A DNA stretch of 33,177 nucleotides from Candidatus Gottesmanbacteria bacterium RIFOXYB1_FULL_47_11 (lineage in GTDB: Bacteria > Patescibacteriota > Microgenomatia > UBA10105 > UBA927): positions 1 to 33,177 of the forward strand of contig MFKE01000019.1 of the NCBI GenBank assembly GCA_001779455.1. Direction: 5' to 3'. Under the pieces are notes generated by a model. It searched no databases. It was not told where the DNA came from and was given only the letters and a program-made list of their open reading frames with translations. The position numbers and the translations under genes were made by a program. Numbering within the stretch: the stretch's first letter is position 1; each line of letters begins with the position of its first letter. Of the stretch, positions 1-7,037 are shown piece by piece.

Positions 1-2
1 CG

Positions 3-779
3 TCGGGCAAGGATCCGGACGATGCCGCGCGCGAAAACCCTGTTGCCCTCAAGCAGGCGATCAAAGACGCCGTCCCCATTTATGATTACTTCATCTCATC
101 CGCACTCAAGCGTTTTGATGTTGCGTCCGCCTTCGGCAAAAAAAAGATAAGCGCGGAACTCCTGCCGGTTTTGGCAAAAATAGAAAATCCCATTGTTCAG
201 GGGCATTATATAAAAAAGCTTGGCCATGCAATCGATACTACGGAGGACAATGTGCGGGAAGCGATGAAAAAAGAACAATCGCGCAGTGTCTACAATTCAC
301 CCAAACCGCAGGGAGAGGAAAAGCAGGATGTGGCACAAACCCGGCATGACAAACTGGAGATCTATGTACTGGCGCTTCTGTTGCAGGGGAAAACCGCTGA
401 TCTTTTTGAAGAATTTACCGGGAATATTGCCTTGGAATATGTGGCAAACTCCGCAGTCAAAAAAATATTGGAACACTTACAGCTCTTTTTGAAGAAGAAT
501 TCGGCGTTTATGATCAAGGATTTTGCCGAAAGTCTGCCGCCGGAGCTCATCCCGACGGTAGATGAGGCATTTTTGTGGGACATAGGGGATTTTCTGGAAA
601 ACGAAGAGTCATTTGCCGAAGAATGGATAGAAGGGCTCAGGAGTCTTGAGCGGGAGATTGTGAAACGCCGGATTCATGAGATTACTGCCTGTATGGAGGT
701 CGGCGGAGACTCTTCGGGCGATGACAAGGCGCTCAAAGAGCTTACTGACCGCCTAAAAGCACTGGAAAAAGCCGCGTAA
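3..779 (+). CDS. dnaG: DNA primase DnaG, C-terminal part (cut by window start)
   Basis: The reading frame is open from the first bases of the window, so only the last 258 residues are present. DnaG makes the RNA primers for chromosome replication and binds the replicative helicase through its C-terminus. The visible part matches the end of the core and the helicase-binding region: a segment reading NPVALKQAIKDAVPIYDYF, then ENPIVQGHYIKKLG, and a charged helical C-terminus ending in KALEKAA. The zinc-binding and TOPRIM domains would lie upstream, outside the window. The next gene is rpoD, and dnaG-rpoD is a classic bacterial gene pair, which supports the call. An internal TTG at 171 could open a shorter frame, but the family match extends upstream of it, so I do not use it as the start. 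Confidence 0.88.
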   Translation, partial: SGKDPDDAARENPVALKQAIKDAVPIYDYFISSALKRFDVASAFGKKKISAELLPVLAKIENPIVQGHYIKKLGHAIDTTEDNVREAMKKEQSRSVYNSPKPQGEEKQDVAQTRHDKLEIYVLALLLQGKTADLFEEFTGNIALEYVANSAVKKILEHLQLFLKKNSAFMIKDFAESLPPELIPTVDEAFLWDIGDFLENEESFAEEWIEGLRSLEREIVKRRIHEITACMEVGGDSSGDDKALKELTDRLKALEKAA

Positions 780-782
780 ATC

Positions 783-791
783 TGGTATACT
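783..791 (+). promoter_or_regulatory. Extended -10 promoter of rpoD
   Basis: TGG followed by TATACT (786-791) lies just after the dnaG stop codon. It predicts a transcript start near 798 and a leader of about 60 nt before the rpoD ATG at 858. No convincing -35 box is visible, as is common when an extended -10 is present. Confidence 0.5.
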
Positions 792-857
792 CCTATCAAT
801 AGCAAGCGTCATCATTTGTTCTCCGCCGCAGGCGTAGGACAAAGATCAACGGAAACT

Positions 858-1949
858 ATGGCTACAAAACCAAAAACCCTCGCTACCGTATCGGATCTCA
901 TTAAAGAAGGAAAAGAAAACGGATTCGTTACACAGGAAGATATCCTATTTCTCATCCCCAAACCCGAAGAACACATCAAAGAGCTCGATGAGCTTTATGG
1001 AAAGCTTATCCATGCCGGCATCGATGTATTTGAAACGACCAGTCAGGACATAGAGAAAGAAGCAAGTAAATCCATTCAGGATCTGGAAAAAGAGATAGAA
1101 GCGCTCGTCCGCGCCAGCGCCGAAGGGGTCTCGGATCCCGTGCGCATGTATCTCAAGGAAATCGGCCGTATTCCACTCCTGACCTTCGCCGATGAAATAT
1201 CCCTGGCCAAGCGGTATGAGAAGGGCGACCGTAGAGCCAAGAAAAAGCTGATTGAGTCTAACCTCCGTCTCGTCGTTTCCATCGCTAAAAAGTACATCGG
1301 CCGCGGGATGTCGCTTCTCGACCTCATCCAGGAAGGGAATCAGGGTCTTATCCGTGCTGTGGAGAAATATGATTGGCGCAAGGGCTACAAGTTTAGTACG
1401 TACGCCACATGGTGGATCCGTCAGGCCATTACCCGCGCGATTGCCGATCAGGCACGCACCATCCGCATTCCCGTCCACATGGTAGAGACGATTAACCGGT
1501 TTGTTCGTGCCTCCCGTCGTCTTATGCAGGACTTGGGCCGCGAACCGACCCCGGAGGAAATTGCTAAAGTGATGGAGGTGGATGTTGTCAAAGTCCGCGA
1601 GATTATGAAAGTTTCGCAGGAGCCGACAAGTCTTGAGACTCCGGTCGGGGATGAGGAAGACTCGCATCTGGGTGACTTTATTTCTGATCCCGGCCCCACA
1701 CCGTACGAACAAACATCACGGCAGCTTCTCAAAGAACACATGGAAGAAGTCTTAACCACGCTTTCTGACCGCGAGAAGAAAGTGCTTATCCTCCGCTTCG
1801 GGCTGGAGGATGGGAGACCAAGGACGCTTGAGGAGGTCGGCGCACAGTTTGGCGTCACCCGCGAACGCATCCGGCAGATTGAAGCCAAGGCCCTACGGAA
1901 ACTACGACACCCATCCCGATCTAAAAAACTCAAAGATTACCTGGAATAA
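858..1949 (+). CDS. rpoD: RNA polymerase primary sigma factor (RpoD/SigA)
   Basis: This is the housekeeping sigma-70 factor, which directs RNA polymerase to -10/-35 promoters. At 363 residues it is a compact SigA-type protein with a short region 1.1. Region 1.2 appears as DPVRMYLKEIGRIPLL. Region 2 carries the invariant DLIQEGNQGL and the core KFSTYATWWIRQAI that recognises and melts the -10. Region 3 follows, then region 4 with VLILRFGL and the helix-turn-helix GVTRERIRQIEAKALRKLR that reads the -35. A TTG at 816 would add 14 residues unlike the family, so I chose the ATG at 858, where the sequence becomes a typical MATKPKTLATVSDLI. The stop codon directly abuts the stop of the convergent gene on the other strand. 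Confidence 0.96.
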   Translation: MATKPKTLATVSDLIKEGKENGFVTQEDILFLIPKPEEHIKELDELYGKLIHAGIDVFETTSQDIEKEASKSIQDLEKEIEALVRASAEGVSDPVRMYLKEIGRIPLLTFADEISLAKRYEKGDRRAKKKLIESNLRLVVSIAKKYIGRGMSLLDLIQEGNQGLIRAVEKYDWRKGYKFSTYATWWIRQAITRAIADQARTIRIPVHMVETINRFVRASRRLMQDLGREPTPEEIAKVMEVDVVKVREIMKVSQEPTSLETPVGDEEDSHLGDFISDPGPTPYEQTSRQLLKEHMEEVLTTLSDREKKVLILRFGLEDGRPRTLEEVGAQFGVTRERIRQIEAKALRKLRHPSRSKKLKDYLE

Positions 1950-2267
1950 TTATTTGCCTGCTTTTTTTGGGAAGATAGCACCTTTTGGTTTTTCGATTAT
2001 ATCCCCCACAGAACATTCGCCATAAAACTGGCTTGAAACGGCAATATTCCGCTCTTTTCCGTCTTCCATTTTAACCTTGAGAGAATAAAAATGTTCGATT
2101 TTTTTACTGTCTTCAAAGCTACCACGTTTAGAGTTATGAGATTTATCGATAACTTTCCCCTTCCACCCCTCAGCTTTTCCTTTCATGAATATTTTTGCGA
2201 TAAACACGGCAGCCAGGATGATGGGCACAAGGAAAATAAGCATAATTCCAAAAACACAACCTTTCAT
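1950..2267 (-). CDS. Small single-pass membrane protein, paralogue of the gene at 5114
   Basis: This 105-residue protein has an N-terminal membrane helix (about residues 5-28) followed by a soluble beta-rich domain. I do not know its function. The soluble part has a recognisable pattern: WKGKVID, then YSLKVKMEDGK, then VGDIIEKPKGAIFP at the end. The protein at 5114-5470 has the same order of motifs (WRGEVVK, YAYIKLNDGK, VGDKIEKKRGQFKP) after its own membrane segments, so the two are clearly paralogues. A good ribosome binding site (AGGGGGATT) lies about 5 nt before the ATG. The gene converges on rpoD and the stop codons are adjacent, leaving no room for a separate terminator. Confidence 0.72.
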   Translation of the reverse strand: MKGCVFGIMLIFLVPIILAAVFIAKIFMKGKAEGWKGKVIDKSHNSKRGSFEDSKKIEHFYSLKVKMEDGKERNIAVSSQFYGECSVGDIIEKPKGAIFPKKAGK

Positions 2268-2321
2268 AGTAATCCCCCTTTAGTGATAGTGTAGCAGAAA
2301 AGAGGGGAATAGAGCTACAAT

Positions 2322-3479
2322 ATGTTGGTGGTAAACAAAATTCTCGTTTTTATCCTCTTCTGTGTTGCCGGGGCGTTAAGCGTTATTCTGTTTATGTATA
2401 TTCTTGGCTCGTCTCCGGTCCGGTTTGATAACCCCGTGCTTACAAGTGTAGGGATCAAGAAACCGGAAATCGTCGGATTTTTACCGTACTGGCTGATAAC
2501 CAAGGCAGACAAGGATTACGGAAAATATATTACGACACTTACCTATTTCGGGCTGACTGTAGGCCCCGATGGTCATATTCAAAAATTAACTAATCCTCAG
2601 GAGGAGGAACCCGGATGGACGACGTTGAAGAAAAATATGTTCGAGCGGTATAACGCCAAACAGTCGCTTCTCGTTATAAGCGGGGATGACGATGCAATCA
2701 GTGAAATGATGAATGATCCGGTAACAAGCGCAAACAACCTCGTTTCCGATGTTACACCTGTTATGAAACAGTACGGATTTACGGATTTAAATATCGACAT
2801 CGAAACATTTATGGAGGCCTCAGAAAGCGCGAGAGCGAGCTTTACGACATTCGTTCGGACGGTGAAAGGCGGGATAAGGGGAACCGTAACGATCGACCTC
2901 ATTCCCATTGCCCTGGTCAAACCCAAACTGTATGACGCAAGAGCGCTCGGGGAGATTGTCGACCGCGTGGTTCTCATGACCTACGACTATCATTATTCCG
3001 GCTCATTCACCGCGGGCGCAGTGGCGCCCATTGGCGGAGCCGGTAAAACGCTGGAGTTTGACGTGGAGACGGCGGTTGTCGAGGCGCTTAAAGTGATTCC
3101 CGCCGGTAAACTGCTCCTTGGCATTCCTTTGTACGGATATCAATGGGAGACAATCGGGAGCGCGCCGGAATCAGCGACCATTCCCGGCGGATCGGCAACG
3201 GCAAGCACGAGAAGGATTGCGGACATCCTTTCCGGTTGTGCTACGTGTTCTGCAGTTTTAGACCCGGTATCACGGGAGCCGTATCTTATCTATCCCGAGG
3301 GTGATTACTTTAATCAGATTTACTATGAAAACGAAGCGTCGATGAAAGAAAAAATTGCCCTTGCCCAAAAATATCGTCTCGGGGGTGTCGCTCTGTGGGC
3401 CTTGGGGTATGAAGACGGTACCATTTTAAATCCCTTATCTTCCTACAAAAACACGCTTGACCTATCTGGCCTTTATTAA
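2322..3479 (+). CDS. GH18-like glycosidase (YaaH/SpoVAF-type chitinase fold), membrane anchored
   Basis: This 385-residue protein belongs to the glycoside hydrolase family 18 fold, which acts on chitin, peptidoglycan-like glycans or related sugars. A membrane helix at residues 7-29 anchors it outside the cell. The barrel starts at VGFLPYW (51-57). The catalytic strand reads TDLNIDIE, ending in D159 and E161, the expected acid pair. The Asn at 157 is normal for the YaaH subgroup, but the first acidic position is Thr. MTYDYHYSG (219-227) and PLYGYQWE are further GH18 signatures. The ATG at 2322 touches a possible -10 (TACAAT, 2316-2321), so translation may really start at the in-frame GTG at 2328. 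The 3' end overlaps the convergent FecR-like gene by 18 nt. Confidence 0.82.
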   Translation: MLVVNKILVFILFCVAGALSVILFMYILGSSPVRFDNPVLTSVGIKKPEIVGFLPYWLITKADKDYGKYITTLTYFGLTVGPDGHIQKLTNPQEEEPGWTTLKKNMFERYNAKQSLLVISGDDDAISEMMNDPVTSANNLVSDVTPVMKQYGFTDLNIDIETFMEASESARASFTTFVRTVKGGIRGTVTIDLIPIALVKPKLYDARALGEIVDRVVLMTYDYHYSGSFTAGAVAPIGGAGKTLEFDVETAVVEALKVIPAGKLLLGIPLYGYQWETIGSAPESATIPGGSATASTRRIADILSGCATCSAVLDPVSREPYLIYPEGDYFNQIYYENEASMKEKIALAQKYRLGGVALWALGYEDGTILNPLSSYKNTLDLSGLY

Positions 3480-4115
3480 AGTAACTTCGCGGGCTTCATC
3501 GTCAATATTTGCCCGCTGACCGGTGGTGAGTGTATACACCTGCGTATTGTTATCAGTATCAACAACCGCAAGTTTTACAGATCCCGATTTGACGTCTACG
3601 GACATATCAGCATCGATAATGGTGAGGACAACATCTCCCGGTTCCATGGACACAAGCGCGTGGAGAGCGCGGATAGAGACAGGCCTGGTCGCCATATATT
3701 CGATTTTCCCGTTTTTCTGCTGGAGGAGGAAATTTTCCGGAAACATGTTGGCAAATACAAGTTCAGCCGTCGGACCCAGATTTGCCCTTACAATCCCTGC
3801 CACTTCAGCTGTTGCAGATGAGTTTGCGTTGGTTGCGATAGATTCGCCCAAAAGAATCTCTGCGCCCATTGATGCTTCTCTGTATTCCGTCTCATCGTGG
3901 GAAAATTTTTGAGCATGCCCGCTGATCACGGTTAGCATTCCGGATAGCGCCTCAGACGGCGGCCTGAGGGCCAGCGTGGGCTCTGGCGCAGGCTGGCTTG
4001 TAATCGGCGACGCAATCTCTTTTGTGCCCGCTTGCTGTATCCGGATAAATTGAAACCCAAACACTCCGCCAAATCCGATAAGAAAAGCGAATAGTGGAAG
4101 AAATAAGTTTTTCAC
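3462..4115 (-). CDS. FecR-like domain protein, membrane anchored
   Basis: The protein has 217 residues and starts with GTG. An N-terminal membrane helix (about residues 4-24) is followed by a Pro-rich spacer (TSQPAPEPTLALRPP) and a beta-rich domain that resembles FecR: a VISGHAQ start, a GAEILLGESIATNANSSATAEV segment, and an ending with LTTGQRANID. FecR-type domains sit outside the membrane and often sense or bind other surface components; no partner sigma factor lies next to this one. A TATAAT box on the minus strand (4129 to 4124) ends 8 nt before the GTG and there is no Shine-Dalgarno sequence, which suggests a leaderless transcript. The gene is divergent from tRNA-Asn, and its end overlaps the GH18 gene. 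Confidence 0.65.
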   Translation of the reverse strand: MKNLFLPLFAFLIGFGGVFGFQFIRIQQAGTKEIASPITSQPAPEPTLALRPPSEALSGMLTVISGHAQKFSHDETEYREASMGAEILLGESIATNANSSATAEVAGIVRANLGPTAELVFANMFPENFLLQQKNGKIEYMATRPVSIRALHALVSMEPGDVVLTIIDADMSVDVKSGSVKLAVVDTDNNTQVYTLTTGQRANIDDEAREVTLIKAR

Positions 4116-4154
4116 GATGGCTTATTATAGCACCCGAAACACTATGGAATCTGA

Positions 4155-4160
4155 TATAAT
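4155..4160 (+). promoter_or_regulatory. -10 box of the tRNA-Asn gene
   Basis: TATAAT lies 18 nt before the mature tRNA 5' end at 4179. It stands back to back with the minus-strand TATAAT at 4124-4129 of the FecR-like gene, so this short gap holds two divergent promoters. Confidence 0.5.
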
Positions 4161-4178
4161 ACCCATGTTCTTTTCCAT

Positions 4179-4432
4179 TCCCCTGTAGCTCAACGGTAGA
4201 GCGGCTTCCTGTTAAATAGGCAGCTTTCCGTAGTAATACGGATTGAAAAATCGGGCTAATTCGGTGAACTCCCAACGGGACAACGCCGAGCTAAACAAAA
4301 TGTGTAGAGACTATATACCCGATCCCGCAATCATTTATTTTTAATGAAGCGGGAATGACATAGTCCAAGCCTTTTGGTAACAAGAGGGTTCTTGTAAGAA
4401 GAAGGTTGCAGGTTCGAATCCTGCCGGGGGAG
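4179..4432 (+). tRNA. tRNA-Asn (GUU), interrupted by a group I intron
   Basis: The 5' exon is 4179-4212 and the 3' exon 4395-4432. Joined, they give a 72-nt tRNA. The acceptor stem pairs TCCCCTG with CGGGGGA, the D stem GCTC with GAGC, and the T stem GCAGG with CCTGC around a TTCGAAT loop. The anticodon loop reads CTGTTAA, giving anticodon GTT for asparagine. The anticodon stem GCTTC/GAAGA has four pairs and one G-A mismatch at its outer end. The discriminator base is G73. A full CCA is not encoded (the sequence continues GCAGAA), so the CCA must be added after transcription. The intron separates U35 from U36 inside the anticodon, so the tRNA cannot work without splicing. Confidence 0.9.
4213..4394 (+). 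ncRNA. Group I self-splicing intron in tRNA-Asn
   Basis: The 182-nt insert carries the helices of a group I ribozyme. P1: the 5' exon end CTGT (4209-4212) pairs with GCAG (4220-4223), placing a U-G wobble at the splice site. P2: TCCGTA/TACGGA (4227-4242) with a GTAA loop. P3: TCGGG (4251-4255) with CCCGA (4318-4322). P4: TTCGG (4260-4264) with CCGAG (4286-4290). P5: TCCC/GGGA (4270-4280). P7, the guanosine-binding helix: GACTA (4309-4313) with TAGTC (4361-4365). P8: TCCCGC (4323-4328) with GCGGGA (4349-4354). The intron ends in the expected G at 4394. It holds no homing endonuclease gene. Because TAA occurs at both junctions, the exact boundaries were chosen using the U-G and terminal-G rules. 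Confidence 0.88.
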
Positions 4433-4460
4433 CAGAATTTATATTTGGTATAATACACTC

Positions 4461-4805
4461 ATGATCATCACAAAATCAGAGCCTTTTACAATAACTGAAA
4501 TTCAACAGCTTCGTGAGCAATTTGATAGTTATATTAAAACAGTCATTGATGTTGAGAATAGGATATGTTCTGCCGGATGCGACCGACATTTTGAGTCAGA
4601 AAAAATACTCCTTGATCGAGGATCAAAACAGGAGGATATTTGGGGAGGCGGCATCGATTTGGAAACAAAAACGATCGATGGTAATTCATTTATTAATATC
4701 CGTCCGACACAAGGCAATACAAGTAATGAAATTCAAGATTCAGATATTCGGAAATCTTTTGAAGAAATAACGAAGTATTTTTTTGATTCTATATATGGAA
4801 AATAA
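4461..4805 (+). CDS. DUF5674 family protein
   Basis: The 114-residue protein matches DUF5674, a small cytoplasmic family of unknown function found in CPR bacteria and other phyla. Typical features are VIDVENRI near residues 32-39, the segment LLDRGSKQEDIWGGGI, and INIRPTQGN (about residues 78-86), followed by an acidic helix. There is no signal peptide or membrane segment. An extended -10 (TGG TATAAT, 4446-4454) ends 6 nt before the ATG with no Shine-Dalgarno sequence, so the transcript is predicted to be leaderless. The gene overlaps the start of the next gene by 11 nt, which suggests coupled translation and a shared role. Confidence 0.8.
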   Translation: MIITKSEPFTITEIQQLREQFDSYIKTVIDVENRICSAGCDRHFESEKILLDRGSKQEDIWGGGIDLETKTIDGNSFINIRPTQGNTSNEIQDSDIRKSFEEITKYFFDSIYGK

Positions 4806-5043
4806 AATAGTATTAGCATCACTTGCAATGGATTTAAAGCGTGTTGCACTTGGGCTTCATAGAAAATCAAATTCTATGGCAGACAGATTTTTGCAGGAAG
4901 CAATGCAACGGAAAAAAGAAGTAGACACGAAGAAGCTTTTGCCTTATATGCAACATATTCTTATGAAGTTAAATAGTAATATTGATGCTGAAAATGCCCT
5001 CATGTATAGTACCCGTATTCAAAACTACGTACTCTATAAATAG
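4795..5043 (+). CDS. Small hypothetical protein, coupled to the DUF5674 gene
   Basis: I do not recognise this 82-residue protein. It is predicted to be helical and soluble, with a basic first half (DLKRVALGLHRKSNSMADRF), a KKEVDTKKLLPYMQHIL middle and no cysteine. I chose the ATG at 4795 because it lies within the last 11 nt of the DUF5674 gene, a usual arrangement for translational coupling. The alternative TTG at 4783 adds four residues (the first reads MILY when started there) and has no better ribosome binding site. The pairing with DUF5674 is the only functional clue: the two products may form one complex. Confidence 0.6.
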   Translation: MENKIVLASLAMDLKRVALGLHRKSNSMADRFLQEAMQRKKEVDTKKLLPYMQHILMKLNSNIDAENALMYSTRIQNYVLYK

Positions 5044-5113
5044 AAAGTCCGAACATCATCTACCGATTGGAGCAAGTTGTACTAGATTGCGTAGTTTGTA
5101 TTATAATTAGCTC

Positions 5114-5470
5114 ATGCAAAAATATCTTCTCATCTGGGCAGGTGCAAATTTTCTTCTCTACTTATTTGTCGCGGGCATCAAATATCCCAATGCCGCCGAA
5201 AATGTTTTAGGGGTAGCAGTTATTAGCCTTGTTATCATGCTTATACTGCTTGGTAAAACTTGGAGGGGAGAGGTTGTTAAAGTTCAGACTGAAGAAAAAC
5301 ATTACGCTGATGATGATGGTCCCGGTGAAACCGTAAATATCGAATATGCCTATATAAAGTTAAATGACGGAAAAACAAAAAAAATTCAAAATAAAGGTTG
5401 GAAAGTCGGCGACAAAATAGAAAAGAAACGCGGTCAGTTTAAACCCCAGCTTATTTCAAAAAAACAGTAA
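5114..5470 (+). CDS. Small membrane protein, paralogue of the gene at 1950-2267
   Basis: The protein has 118 residues: two membrane helices (about residues 3-21 and 29-47) and a soluble C-terminal domain. The soluble part repeats the motif order of the gene at 1950-2267: WRGEVVK, an acidic loop (YADDDGPGE), YAYIKLNDGK, and WKVGDKIEKKRGQFKP. Its function is unknown. The domain is small and beta-rich, comparable to an OB or SH3-like module facing one side of the membrane, but that is only an inference from strand pattern. A TATAAT box (5102-5107) ends 6 nt before the ATG, with no Shine-Dalgarno sequence, so the gene probably has its own leaderless transcript. Confidence 0.7.
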   Translation: MQKYLLIWAGANFLLYLFVAGIKYPNAAENVLGVAVISLVIMLILLGKTWRGEVVKVQTEEKHYADDDGPGETVNIEYAYIKLNDGKTKKIQNKGWKVGDKIEKKRGQFKPQLISKKQ

Positions 5471-5608
5471 TAAGTTTGAACATCGTTACCGCGCGGAGCA
5501 TTGTAACTTTATTTGGCTTAGGCTTTGATGGATGATTGAGCTGTATGACTTGTAGACTGCTCCGGGACCCCGGGTAACACTATTTTTGTAACGTGGTACT
5601 ATAAACCA

Positions 5609-6361
5609 ATGGACAGTATTCTTCTCCCGCTTCTTCTTTCTTTTCTGGCAGGAATCTGTACCGTGTTTGGCGGTTTGGTGATTATATTAATCAAAAACTT
5701 CAAAAAAAGTTATTTAAGTTTTTTTATGGGTATTTCCGCCGGAGCTATGATCTATATTTCGTTTATAGAGCTTTTGCCGGAGGCCATGAAAGCACTTGGT
5801 TTTCTTAACGCAAATATCGTTTTTTTCCTGGGAATACTATTTATTGGGATCATTGACCGGATTGCCCCTCATCACTACCAAGCATATTGCTCAAAGAACG
5901 TAGTACGGTACGACAAAGTACTATTAACCGGTTATTTGGTCGTCATTGGCATTATCATCCATAATTTTCCGGAGGGGATAGCAGTTTTTATGAGTTCTTT
6001 GGGAAATATTCGTTTTGGAATACTGATCGCTTTTGCTACTGCAATTCATAATATTCCAGAAGGAGTTGCTGTGGCATCGCCGATACTATTTGCCACAAAA
6101 AGCAGACGGAAAGCTTTATATTATTCATTTTTGGCCGGGATTGCTGAGCCAATCGGTGCAATTCTTGCATATACGATACTCCGTCCATTTATAACACCAA
6201 TCTTTTTATCATATATTTTTGCTTTTGTTGCGGGAATAATGGTATATCTTAGTTTTGACGAGCTCCTGCCGTCTTGTTTTGAAAATAATGAGGGTCATAC
6301 GGCAATTGCAGGTATCGTGGCAGGCATGCTCGTTATGATGGCAAGTCTTACCCTCATATAG
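5609..6361 (+). CDS. ZIP family metal transporter, ZupT-like
   Basis: This 250-residue protein is predicted to have about eight membrane helices and belongs to the ZIP family, which moves zinc and other divalent metals into the cytoplasm. The two metal-binding helices are clear: HNFPEG at residues 118-123 and HNIPEG at 147-152, the paired signature of ZupT-type proteins. ELLPEA at 54-59 and DELLPS near the end are also family features. An extended -10 (TGG TACTAT, 5594-5602) ends 6 nt before the ATG, so the mRNA is predicted to be leaderless. The substrate may be zinc, iron or manganese and cannot be read from sequence. A second, more distant ZIP gene lies at 8140. Confidence 0.87.
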   Translation: MDSILLPLLLSFLAGICTVFGGLVIILIKNFKKSYLSFFMGISAGAMIYISFIELLPEAMKALGFLNANIVFFLGILFIGIIDRIAPHHYQAYCSKNVVRYDKVLLTGYLVVIGIIIHNFPEGIAVFMSSLGNIRFGILIAFATAIHNIPEGVAVASPILFATKSRRKALYYSFLAGIAEPIGAILAYTILRPFITPIFLSYIFAFVAGIMVYLSFDELLPSCFENNEGHTAIAGIVAGMLVMMASLTLI

Positions 6362-6387
6362 CTCCCCGTGCATGTATTCCATATAGC

Positions 6388-6434
6388 TTGACAAGCCAGC
6401 GTTTCGGGTGTATTATGAATACATATTCATAATA
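6388..6434 (+). promoter_or_regulatory. Promoter with a perfect palindromic operator (DUF5320/DUF134 operon)
   Basis: A consensus -35 TTGACA (6388-6393) is followed after 17 nt by TATTAT (6411-6416). The -10 is the first half of a perfect inverted repeat: TATTATGAATA (6411-6421), 2 nt, then TATTCATAATA (6424-6434). A dimeric repressor bound there would cover the -10 and the start point. The helix-turn-helix DUF134 protein encoded second in the operon is the obvious candidate. Confidence 0.78.
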
Positions 6435-6458
6435 GATTATGAAAGGAGGTGAATGATT

Positions 6459-6740
6459 ATGCCGGGATTTGATAAAACAGGCCCTCAGGGACAAGGTCCG
6501 ATGACCGGAAGAGGATTCGGTCATTGTGGTAAAGGTCGTGGCGCAGGTCGTGGCGCAGGTCGTGGTATGGGTTTTGGTAGGTGCAGCGGTTATGGTCGGG
6601 GTTTAGGAAAATATTTCGGTTGGAATGACCCGCAAACAAAAGAAGACAAAAAAGAAGATTTAGAGTCATACAAAAAAGCATTGCAAGAAGAAATGGAGGA
6701 CGTGGAAAAGGAGCTTGCGGACGTAAGAAAATCGGAGTAA
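6459..6740 (+). CDS. DUF5320 family Gly/Arg-rich small protein
   Basis: The 93-residue protein starts MPGFDKTGPQGQGPMTGRG, the characteristic opening of DUF5320 proteins. The first half is rich in Gly, Arg and a few Cys (GHCGKGRGAGRGAGRG, then GRCSGYGRG), and the second half is a charged coiled coil (about residues 55-93). In other genomes this family occurs next to DUF134, and often near iron-sulfur or nitrogenase-cofactor-type accessory proteins; its function is unknown. The two Cys and the Gly/Arg-rich part could bind metal or nucleic acid, but nothing shows this directly. An ATG at 6453 lies only 3 nt after the strong GGAGG (6445-6449), so I chose the ATG at 6459, which has ideal spacing and gives the family-type N-terminus. 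Confidence 0.8.
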   Translation: MPGFDKTGPQGQGPMTGRGFGHCGKGRGAGRGAGRGMGFGRCSGYGRGLGKYFGWNDPQTKEDKKEDLESYKKALQEEMEDVEKELADVRKSE

Positions 6741-6750
6741 ATATATACGT

Positions 6751-7029
6751 ATGCCGAGACCAAGAATACCCCGCTGTATGCGGTTTAAACCGGATGTTAG
6801 TTATTTTAAACCTCGAGGCATTCCCTTGAGTGAATTGGATGAGGTGGTTTTATTGCCCGATGAATTGGAGGCGCTGAAGCTGTATGAAGTTGATGGATTG
6901 GAACAGAAAAAAGCTGCCGAAAAAATGAAGATTTCCCAGCCTACATTTGCAAGAATTTTGGATAGTGCTAATAAAAAAATTGCTAATGCTATTATCAAGG
7001 GCAAGGCAATTCGCTTAGAAACAAAATAA
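6751..7029 (+). CDS. DUF134 family helix-turn-helix protein, probable regulator
   Basis: This 92-residue protein matches DUF134. It opens MPRPRIPRCMRFKPDVSYFKP, the typical basic N-terminus with one Cys, followed by a sigma-region-4-like helix-turn-helix: LPDELEALKLYEVDGLEQKKAAEKM and then the recognition helix region ISQPTFARILDSANKKIA. Such proteins are thought to bind DNA. Here the gene is the second of an operon whose promoter carries a perfect 24-bp palindrome, so autoregulation is a reasonable inference. It follows DUF5320 after 10 nt and precedes a YibE/F membrane protein and a ZIP transporter, which suggests that the signal concerns metal status. Confidence 0.83.
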   Translation: MPRPRIPRCMRFKPDVSYFKPRGIPLSELDEVVLLPDELEALKLYEVDGLEQKKAAEKMKISQPTFARILDSANKKIANAIIKGKAIRLETK

Positions 7030-7037
7030 CGGTAATA

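Noticed and set aside
945..1712. Long minus-strand open frame (255 codons) inside rpoD
   Set aside because: It is antisense to a highly conserved coding region and arises from codon bias; no family match, promoter or ribosome binding site.
3952..4275. Minus-strand open frame running across the tRNA-Asn 5' exon and the FecR-like gene start
   Set aside because: It overlaps a clear tRNA and the N-terminus of a supported gene in another frame, and its translation shows no domain or signal.
5560..5577. GC-rich palindromic CCGGGACCCCGG stretch before the first ZIP gene, considered as a terminator
   Set aside because: The loop would be too small for a stable hairpin and the T-run is several bases away; not convincing.
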